Source: Planctomycetaceae bacterium (GTDB lineage: Bacteria > Planctomycetota > Planctomycetia > Pirellulales > Pirellulaceae). From it: a stretch of 64,000 bases of DNA. Below the pieces are notes generated by a model. It was not told where the DNA came from. It made no database searches and saw only the letters and a program-made list of their open reading frames with translations. The stretch spans positions 31,093 to 95,092 of the forward strand of contig PBNZ01000043.1 of NCBI GenBank assembly GCA_002723275.1, read 5' to 3'. Shown here piece by piece: positions 53,090 to 59,690 of the stretch (position 1 is its first letter; the number at the start of each line of letters is the position of its first letter). Position numbers and translations under genes: made by a program.

Positions 53090-53818
53090 TTACGGGGTGG
53101 AGCGAGGGCCAAAAAGGGCTAGACGTGTGAGAATCTTCAGTGCGGCAACAGCCTCACTACGATCAATCTTTGAATTCCCGTGCTCACGATCAACGAAGAT
53201 GATCGGAATTTCGACGAAACGAACCCCAAGTCGCTTGAGATGGTAAAGAATCTCTTCGAAAAAGGAGTACCCCCTCGATTCGATCTGGCGAAAGTCCAAT
53301 CTTTCGAGAGTTTTGCAGCGATAACAGCGGAAAGCTCCACTGTTATCGTGGGTTCGCAATCTTAAAACCCACCGAACATAAGTGTTCAACGCGCGGCTCA
53401 TGATGCGACGATTGAGCGGCCAGCCTTCGACTCCTCCGCCCGGTACATAACGAGAGCCGATCGCAACACTGACGGGTTCACCGCCATCATTCGGCGACAT
53501 GCTCTGTACCAACGATGGCAAATATCGAGGCGGATGGCTTAGATCCGCATCCATCGTGATGACATACTCATAACCGTTTTGAACGGCATATTCCAAACCT
53601 GCAACGGTTGCGGAGCCTAAGCCGAGCTTGCCCTTCCGGTGCAAACAGCGAACTCGATCGTCCCGTTCCGCCAAATCATCGCACCACTTTCCCGTACCAT
53701 CCGGAGAATTGTCATCAACGACCAACAGATGACAGTCGGGTAAAAGGGCAAAAATACCTTCCACAAGCGTGGGAAGGTTCTCGATTTCGTTATACGTTGC
53801 AACTGCGACAAGAATCAT
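53090..53818 (-). CDS. Polyprenol-phosphate mannosyltransferase-like GT2
   Basis: A 242-residue family 2 glycosyltransferase of the dolichol/polyprenol-phosphate mannose synthase type. ATG 53818 starts the sheet directly (MILVAVATYNEIENLPTLVE); the frame to 53884 adds 22 unlikely residues. Motifs: LLVVDDNSPDGTGKWCDDLA (about residues 34-53), GSATVAGLEYA, the DxD VITMDADLSHPPRYLP (about 86-101), and GYSFFEEILYHLKRLG typical of Dpm1-like enzymes. There is no membrane anchor, as in the soluble Dpm1 group. It likely provides a lipid-linked sugar for glycans or protein glycosylation. It is next to, but separated from, the polysaccharide operon (729-bp gap, same strand). Confidence 0.9.
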   Translation of the reverse strand: MILVAVATYNEIENLPTLVEGIFALLPDCHLLVVDDNSPDGTGKWCDDLAERDDRVRCLHRKGKLGLGSATVAGLEYAVQNGYEYVITMDADLSHPPRYLPSLVQSMSPNDGGEPVSVAIGSRYVPGGGVEGWPLNRRIMSRALNTYVRWVLRLRTHDNSGAFRCYRCKTLERLDFRQIESRGYSFFEEILYHLKRLGVRFVEIPIIFVDREHGNSKIDRSEAVAALKILTRLALFGPRSTP

Positions 53819-54074
53819 ATTCGGCAGAATACCGCAAATAAGGAGCGACCGGCAGGTGGCATACGAACAGTTTGCGGAGCACAAGAAGAGGATACATCGC
53901 GCTGAATCTAGCCATGGAGTGCACGAAAGCGTGTGAAAAAGCTATGTTATCCGAAAGCGTGTCATGGTGCTGTGCCCGTATGTTGCGGCGCCATCTTGCG
54001 CTACGGATCGGATCCGTTACTGGAATGGGCTCACATTTTTAGGTGAGTCACATTCACGAGACTCGAGGATCATC

Positions 54075-55031
54075 ATGAAACATTATCTTGTCACCGGCGG
54101 CGCCGGATTCATTGGCTCCAATATTGCCCAAGCGCTTGTCCAGCGCGGTGACTCGGTTCGAATCCTCGACAATTTCAGCACGGGATACCGCGAGAACCTA
54201 GCCGACTTCTCAGACAAGATCGAGATCATCGAAGCGGACATCACAGATTCGGCGGCAGTCGCAGAGGCGATGGAAGACGTGGATTGCGTCTTTCATCAGG
54301 CAGCCCTGGCATCAGTACCGCGAAGCGTTGAGAAACCTCTGGATACCCACGAGGCTTGCGTCACTGGAACGCTTAAGATTCTTGATCAAGCGCGTCGATC
54401 AGGTGTCCGTCGAGTGATTTATGCGGCTTCGAGCAGTGCCTATGGAGATCAACCCCACAGCTCCAAACGAGAAAGCGATCTACCAAGCCCCCGCTCACCG
54501 TACGCCGTGGCCAAACTTGCAGGCGAGTATTATTGCCAAGCTTTCTATCACACCTACGGTCTAGAAACCGTTTGTATTCGCTATTTCAACGTCTTCGGCC
54601 CGCGACAGGATCCGAATAGTCCCTACTCCGCTGTCATTCCAAAATTCATTACCAGCTTACTGGCCGGGAATTCGCCGACGATCTACGGCGATGGCGAACA
54701 AAGTCGCGACTTCACCTTCATCGAGAATGTGGTTCACGGTAACCTTCTGGCCGCTGAGGCCGAGGGAATAGGCGGACGATCATTCAATGTTGCGAATGGA
54801 AAATCGACGAGTCTCAACAACCTACTAAATCAATTGAACAAACTCCTCGATACCGATGTTTCTGCCACCTACGTCGATCCTCGTGTCGGAGACGTCAAAC
54901 ACAGTCTGGCGGACATCACCCTCGCCCAAAAATGGCTCGACTACGAACCTCCTATCTCCTTTGAAGAAGGCCTCCGCAGATCGATCGACTACTATCGTTC
55001 GCTGCGTGAAGTCCAAACGGGCAGCCACTAG
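54075..55031 (+). CDS. UDP-glucose 4-epimerase-like NAD-dependent epimerase
   Basis: A 318-residue extended SDR protein. ATG 54075 with GAGG six bases upstream begins with the NAD site YLVTGGAGFIGSNIAQALVQ (residues 4-23). The catalytic Ser/Tyr/Lys are in ASSSAYGDQPHSSKRE and SPYAVAKLAGEYYCQAF; substrate-binding FNVFGPRQDPNSPYSAVIPK and the DGEQSRDFTFIENVV stretch match UDP-GlcNAc/UDP-GalNAc or UDP-glucuronate 4-epimerases. It supplies an activated sugar for the nearby glycan genes; the exact sugar is not clear. It is divergent from the mannosyltransferase-like gene. Confidence 0.92.
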   Translation: MKHYLVTGGAGFIGSNIAQALVQRGDSVRILDNFSTGYRENLADFSDKIEIIEADITDSAAVAEAMEDVDCVFHQAALASVPRSVEKPLDTHEACVTGTLKILDQARRSGVRRVIYAASSSAYGDQPHSSKRESDLPSPRSPYAVAKLAGEYYCQAFYHTYGLETVCIRYFNVFGPRQDPNSPYSAVIPKFITSLLAGNSPTIYGDGEQSRDFTFIENVVHGNLLAAEAEGIGGRSFNVANGKSTSLNNLLNQLNKLLDTDVSATYVDPRVGDVKHSLADITLAQKWLDYEPPISFEEGLRRSIDYYRSLREVQTGSH

Positions 55032-55532
55032 TTCGACGAACGTCTCCCGTTCGGTGATCTGCTATCCGCGAAAAGACATCCTGGATATGGGTGATTTGCA
55101 CCATTACTCCGTCGGGAACCCGACAAATGGAAAGTTTCTTTCAGCCATTTCAGGCCAACTCCAGTTCCCCTTGTCGCCAACCTTGCTCCAAAGCCAAGCT
55201 CTGCGGCGTGATCTGCGACGGTAACGTACCGTCAACTTCTCCGCAGAGGACGATGAATCCCGTCTGAATCCAAAATTTTCTTCTCGAAAAAACTGACTGA
55301 ACCCCTCTTAAGAGCAGGTTCATCTCAAATTTTTCCACAGCATCAAATCCTCGCCAGGAATTCTCTGATCAACAGCCAAGATTTTGCAAACATCCCAAAA
55401 ACCACGGTAAAGGTATCATTTTTTAGGCTGCCCTATTCGAAAGACCGTAAAGCAGGGAAAACATGCAGAAGCCATGCAGTCTTGGTAATCTGGAATACCG
55501 TGACAATTCAGAAAAAAAGGGCAGGTAGAATG

Positions 55533-55560
55533 TTGACAGTAACGATTCTTCCAGTAATGT
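55533..55560 (+). promoter_or_regulatory. Possible sigma70-type promoter for the candidate RNA
   Basis: A perfect TTGACA at 55533-55538 and TAATGT at 55555-55560 are separated by 16 bases. The -10 match is poor (first two and last base), so the call is tentative. Confidence 0.35.
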
Positions 55561-55563
55561 AGA

Positions 55564-55743
55564 GGCAGTTGGAGATGGAAACCAAGGACTGCCCGTGACG
55601 AATTTAACCGCCGAATCAGAAGACAATCGTTCGGCACTGAAATAACCCTGAAAGGGAAGCTAACGAAGGCACTCGTATTCTCGACTCTATCTAACGCTCA
55701 AAGAGCGTTGCGTATGGAGTGAGGATTCGGGTGCCTTTTTTTT
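55564..55743 (+). ncRNA. Candidate structured RNA or leader upstream of PEP-CTERM gene
   Basis: Hairpins seen in order: GGCAGT (55564-55569) with ACTGCC (55588-55593), extended by TGG/CCA; GCCGAA with TTCGGC at about 55610-55635; a short CCCT-GAA-AGGG near 55647-55657; and the terminator at 55668-55743. A longer alternative stem pairs GGGCAG at about 55519 with CTGCCC at about 55588, so the RNA could begin earlier. A promoter-like TTGACA (55533-55538), 16-base spacer, TAATGT (55555-55560) lies before it. The PEP-CTERM gene starts 65 bases after the T-run, so this is either an independent RNA or a terminator-controlled leader. I compared it with TPP, SAM, cobalamin and c-di-GMP riboswitch patterns by eye and saw no fit. 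Confidence 0.45.
55668..55743 (+). terminator. Long hairpin terminator before the small PEP-CTERM gene
   Basis: GGCACTCGTATTCTC (55668-55682) pairs with GAGGATTCGGGTGCC (55721-55735) with three wobble or mismatch positions, enclosing an inner hairpin AACGCTC-AAA-GAGCGTT (55693-55709). Eight T (55736-55743) follow at once. The position 65 bases before the next start codon makes attenuation possible. Confidence 0.8.
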
Positions 55744-55807
55744 GTTTTCGACTTTTAACTAGCTATCAACGCTTCGACTTTTTCAACTTTGGTGGAGGGA
55801 GACTTAT

Positions 55808-56296
55808 ATGAGAATTGCCCGTTATACTGCATTTGCTGTAGCAGCCTTGATTTTTGCCAGTTCCTCGATTGTAAACGCTAGTCCTGTTAGCGTTATCTAT
55901 GATCCCGCGAGTGGTAACCTGAGCCTGGACAGCCCATCCCGTTCGGTGACGACTTTCGAAGCAAAGTCCGCTGGTAACCTTTTCATTCCAGCTAACGTTG
56001 CTCCTGGCGTAATCGCACCGCCTTTCGATCTCATCACCCCCGCGAAGCTCTTCAAGCTTTCCGCTGGTGCTGGTGCTTACAATAGCATCGACTTCGGCAA
56101 CGTTCTGCCCGGCGGTTTGGGTGGAGACGCAATCGCAGCAGACATGTCGATCTCCGGATCGTTGACTCCCGATGGCTCGGGAAACAACGCACTTGACGCC
56201 GGTGGCTTGGACATCGTTGTAGTGCCCGAACCCTCCTCGATCCTCTTGGTTGGATTCGGCCTGATGGCTCTGCTCGGTCTGCGACGTCGATCGTAA
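55808..56296 (+). CDS. Small PEP-CTERM protein
   Basis: A 162-residue exported protein. GGAGGGAG six bases before ATG 55808 is an unusually strong ribosome binding site. A signal peptide (FAVAALIFASSSIVNA, cleaved at about residue 24) is followed by one domain of about 105 residues that opens VSVIYDPASGNLSLDS and contains PAKLFKLSAGAGAYNSI and AADMSISGSL. The tag VVPEPSSILLVGFGLMALLG plus RRRS is a textbook PEP-CTERM. The same domain recurs as the C-terminal part of the next gene (see findings). It is probably sorted by the exosortase at 40325. Function unknown; a strong terminator follows at 56336-56366. Confidence 0.9.
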   Translation: MRIARYTAFAVAALIFASSSIVNASPVSVIYDPASGNLSLDSPSRSVTTFEAKSAGNLFIPANVAPGVIAPPFDLITPAKLFKLSAGAGAYNSIDFGNVLPGGLGGDAIAADMSISGSLTPDGSGNNALDAGGLDIVVVPEPSSILLVGFGLMALLGLRRRS

Positions 56297-56335
56297 GCCA
56301 GAAAAATACGACGGGTCATCCGACCCATCAAAGTG

Positions 56336-56366
56336 AAAAACGGAGCGTTTTTACGCTCCGTTTTTT
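56336..56366 (+). terminator. Terminator of the small PEP-CTERM gene
   Basis: CGGAGCG (56341-56347) and CGCTCCG (56354-56360) form a 7-bp stem, extended by A/T pairs from the five A before it, with a six-base loop; six T (56361-56366) follow. Confidence 0.93.
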
Positions 56367-56538
56367 CGTGCGCTAGCCGAGAATCCGTTGAATCGGGAAA
56401 ACCCGAACATTCGGCAACTTCTTCGTAGAGAATCAGGGGAGCAATTGCGCCCCTTTTTCTCATTCATTGATATGCTGAAGGGATGACAACTTCATTTGCC
56501 TGAAAGTGTCTCTCCCTGAAACCCCTTCGCTCTGGTCA

Positions 56539-58002
56539 ATGAATCGCAACATTCTACTAGCGCTGACGTGTCTTCTAGCAGCTCCCATCACTTCTTATGC
56601 AGGGCTGATCTTTGACTTCGATTACCGTTACGACTCATATGGTTTTTTTGACGATCCTGATCGACGCGAGGCGTTAGAGACGGCGGGTCGCTTGGTGAAT
56701 TGGTATGTCGACGACCTGGATTCGATTATTCCGGAGGGCGACAACGGTTGGAGTTCATTTTTCACCTTACCGGACGGAACGCAGACGATCATCTTGTCGG
56801 ACCTACCGATTCCCGCAGACACGATGCAAATATTTGTCGCTGGCCGACCGCTCCCAGGGCGTTTGGCTCAGGCCGAGGATACGGGGCCACTTGGGATCGG
56901 AACTGAGGAATGGGCGAACCGAGTCAGATACCGTGGTGAACTGGGAGCTATGGATGATCCGGCAACCGACTTTGGACCGATGGGCGGTCGTCTCAGCTTC
57001 AACAATGACCCCGAAGAGGTTCCTTGGCATTTCGATCTTTCCACCGATAATTTGGATTCAGACGAATTCGATTTCATTACCGTTGCGATGCACGAGATCA
57101 TTCACTTGTTAGGAATTGGGATCTCTGTTTCATTCAATGATCACGTCGATTCCCAGAATCGTTTTGTTGGCCCCCGGGCTGTGGCCGTCGGCAGCCCGAC
57201 CAATCCGAATTTAGAATTAGACGAGTTCGAAGCTCATTTCATCAGCGACACGAAAAGTCCTTGGAATGGTGAGCTTCAAGAGGCACTACTGGCTCCGGGA
57301 ATTTACCCAGGCGAACGTGCCTTTCCGACTCGACTGGATCGTGCCGTGCTTCGAGACATCGGCTGGGAAGAAGCGATCCCTGGCGATGCAAACCGCGACC
57401 GAGAATTCAACTCAACCGATCTCTTAACCGTGTTTCAAGTTGGCAATTATGAACTTGGAATCGTATCTGGTTGGAGTGACGGTGACTGGAACGACAATGC
57501 GCTTTTTGAAAGCGGTGATTTGGTCGAGGCCTTGCAAACTGGAACTTATGAACAAGGTCCTCAAGCCGCAATCTTTACCGCCGCGGCCCCAAGTGAAGGG
57601 GAAATCGTTCTAGAATACGATCCCCAAACAGGCGATATTGTGGTGGACAGTGAAAATCAGATCCTGACCTCCTTCCAGCTGACCTCTGAGGAAAACATTT
57701 TCACGACGGGTCACGGAGAATCCCTGAACGGCATCTTTGACGTCGATCGCGCCGATAAGATTTTCAAACTGAATGTCGACGGCTTTTCGGAACTCCGATT
57801 GGAATCGCTTGCTCCGGCAGGACTTTCGGAAGATTTTCTCCTCACCGATTTGAGCATCGACGGATCCCTGTTAGGCGGAGGAGGGCTGGAAAACGTTCGC
57901 CTCTCGATGGTTCCGGAGCCATCCGGCCTGCTAATCCTGCTCATCGGTCTCGTTTTGTTGCGTCCCTTGTTCGGGCGGATCCGACGACGACTAGATCACT
58001 GA
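56539..58002 (+). CDS. PEP-CTERM protein with zinc-protease-like and dockerin-like domains
   Basis: A 487-residue exported protein. ATG 56539 begins a signal peptide (NILLALTCLLAAPITSYA, cut near residue 20); a GTG at 56506 is an alternative. Domain 1 (about residues 20-270) carries FITVAMHEIIHLLGIGIS, an HExxHxxGxG zinc signature of metzincin-like peptidases, with the third ligand position G-I-G unusual because the expected His or Asp is not evident. Domain 2 (about 280-345) has two EF-hand-like dockerin repeats: GDANRDREFNSTDLLTVFQ and GDWNDNALFESGDLVEALQ. Domain 3 (about 355-455) starts GEIVLEYDPQTGDIVVDS and matches the small PEP-CTERM protein upstream. The tag is MVPEPSGLLILLIGLVLL with an Arg-rich end. 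It runs into the convergent transglutaminase gene by 7 bases. Confidence 0.88.
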   Translation: MNRNILLALTCLLAAPITSYAGLIFDFDYRYDSYGFFDDPDRREALETAGRLVNWYVDDLDSIIPEGDNGWSSFFTLPDGTQTIILSDLPIPADTMQIFVAGRPLPGRLAQAEDTGPLGIGTEEWANRVRYRGELGAMDDPATDFGPMGGRLSFNNDPEEVPWHFDLSTDNLDSDEFDFITVAMHEIIHLLGIGISVSFNDHVDSQNRFVGPRAVAVGSPTNPNLELDEFEAHFISDTKSPWNGELQEALLAPGIYPGERAFPTRLDRAVLRDIGWEEAIPGDANRDREFNSTDLLTVFQVGNYELGIVSGWSDGDWNDNALFESGDLVEALQTGTYEQGPQAAIFTAAAPSEGEIVLEYDPQTGDIVVDSENQILTSFQLTSEENIFTTGHGESLNGIFDVDRADKIFKLNVDGFSELRLESLAPAGLSEDFLLTDLSIDGSLLGGGGLENVRLSMVPEPSGLLILLIGLVLLRPLFGRIRRRLDH

Positions 58003-59525
58003 GCGGGCGGCTGGCAATCGACGATTTCGATTTCGAGTCGATCCGTTAGGAAAAGAACGGGTGCAACCAGTTCATAGGCTGACTCTTCCGCCAGGTTACT
58101 CTCGCGTATTTTAAGGTGGGCAGCACCAATTCCCCCTCGTCCCAGCGTTGCATCCAAGGGAATCCAGCGATCTTCGATCCAAACCTCATTCCACATGTGG
58201 TAAAGGAAACCTCCTTCCGGAACCGAATAAACGAGCCCGATGATGACACGTGCCGGAATCCCACGTGCTCGACAGGTTGCAGCCAGCAACACAGCATGCT
58301 CACTGCAATCACCCTCCCGGCTTTTCGCGACCTCCGCAGCACTGGCAAAGACGTGACTGAAGTTCTTCTTAGCAAGTTGGCGAAACAGATATTGTTCTAA
58401 CGCGACCGACGCCTGAAAAGGATCTTCAATCGAATCAGCTACAGCATCCGCGATTGCCCTCACCTGTCGATCATCGCTTTGAATCAACGCATTGGGACGG
58501 GTATCTTCCGCTGTAGGCAGAAGTATTTCCTCACTGGAACGGAGCATCGATTCAGGAGTTATCTGCTGCACGGTTAACAGCGTCCCATCTGCAGGATTCG
58601 ATGAAGGAGCGACTTGCTGCGACGGCCCGGAGGCAAAAACGTCTACAGGATTGATGCCCTGCAGACGAATTCGATAGATCGCCTGATGACATTCATGAGG
58701 ATTGAAGCTGGGATTGGCCAGTGGCACGCCAACATCCAACCCTAAATCAAGCCGAGCGAGATCATTCAGTCCCATCGCGCCCTGTTTCGTCGATCGAACC
58801 GTGATGCGATCCAACAAACCCTCGTGGGTTCTCAATACCTGGCCTTCTCCATCGGCCCATAACAACGTCGGCAAAGACCATTCGCTCGGCATGGCATCGG
58901 TAACGATGATTTTCAAGAGATCGAGTGCCTGTCCATCGATCTTCACGGACTCAATTTCTTTCGCGAACAATCGCCACTGGACGATTCGATTAAGAACGGG
59001 AACAAAACCCTCAACAACTCGCGATTCTCCGGGTTCCATCGGCTGCATTCTCAAAGAACGCTCAATCGCAAAGGGACCTCCGTTTTGAGGTGACCAGAGC
59101 ATCTCTTCTACCAATCCTCCTGCTGCAATGACCGTCTCACCGCTCCGCAGCTCGTAAGCAAATCCCAGCAGCTGTCCCTCATTCGCTTCCCAACTGACGG
59201 TCTTCAATTGTTGTTCGACAACTTCCCCGAATCGTTTCGTTTCCAGGACATCCATGGCCTCGATACGTTGACCATTCTGAGAATCCGATTGGCAATCAAA
59301 GACACGTGTATGTCGGTGACCGACTTTGGCACCACGCACCGTGTGAATCTCCCAGACCTCCTGAACCAACTCACCCGAGTCATCCGTTAGCAGGGTTCTC
59401 CAATCGGTCACCTTGCTCTCCTGCGACACAGCGGCGCGGTCAGCCGGCCGACAGCCCAATGCCAAACCTCCAAGGAGACCGAGGCAAGCTAAAAACAGCG
59501 TGTTTTGGATGAGATTGAGTTGCAT
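57996..59525 (-). CDS. Transglutaminase-like lipoprotein
   Basis: A 509-residue protein. The N-terminus is a lipoprotein signal (LFLACLGLLGGLALGCRPAD; lipobox LALGC, lipidated Cys near residue 25). The transglutaminase-like core near the C-terminus shows a catalytic Cys in REGDCSEHAVLLAATCRARG (about residues 400-419), His in FLYHMWNEVWI and Asp in WIPLDATLGRGG. The preceding 370 residues are beta-rich and unassigned. These enzymes can be peptidases or crosslinkers; the substrate is unknown. Convergent 7-bp overlap with the zinc-protease-like gene. Confidence 0.88.
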   Translation of the reverse strand: MQLNLIQNTLFLACLGLLGGLALGCRPADRAAVSQESKVTDWRTLLTDDSGELVQEVWEIHTVRGAKVGHRHTRVFDCQSDSQNGQRIEAMDVLETKRFGEVVEQQLKTVSWEANEGQLLGFAYELRSGETVIAAGGLVEEMLWSPQNGGPFAIERSLRMQPMEPGESRVVEGFVPVLNRIVQWRLFAKEIESVKIDGQALDLLKIIVTDAMPSEWSLPTLLWADGEGQVLRTHEGLLDRITVRSTKQGAMGLNDLARLDLGLDVGVPLANPSFNPHECHQAIYRIRLQGINPVDVFASGPSQQVAPSSNPADGTLLTVQQITPESMLRSSEEILLPTAEDTRPNALIQSDDRQVRAIADAVADSIEDPFQASVALEQYLFRQLAKKNFSHVFASAAEVAKSREGDCSEHAVLLAATCRARGIPARVIIGLVYSVPEGGFLYHMWNEVWIEDRWIPLDATLGRGGIGAAHLKIRESNLAEESAYELVAPVLFLTDRLEIEIVDCQPPAQ

Positions 59526-59690
59526 AAAAAATCACCGTAAGTCCGATCATCGAATTGTAGCCCGATCCCAAGCGGGGGGCGGTTTTGAGTCGAGGTTGAC
59601 CCTTAATGTCGTCAAACACCGTTTGATCGCGCGCGGTCAAAGACTCTTTTCGGATGAATCTGTACCGACCGAGGCAGTGGCAACGTTAAA

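Larger units (their letters stand above)
55032..55807. other. 776-bp intergenic region holding a candidate structured RNA
   Basis: No protein gene is supported; short minus-strand frames at 55416-55637 have no family features. From about 55450 onward the plus strand is dense in hairpins and ends in a strong terminator at 55743, listed separately. Direct copies of CATGCAG lie near 55462 and 55474. The 55032-55400 part shows nothing I can interpret. Confidence 0.5.

Noticed and set aside
55564-55743. TPP or c-di-GMP riboswitch identity for the RNA candidate
   Set aside because: A CTGAAA/ACCC patch faintly recalls TPP elements, but the conserved THI-box core and GEMM tetraloop receptor are absent.
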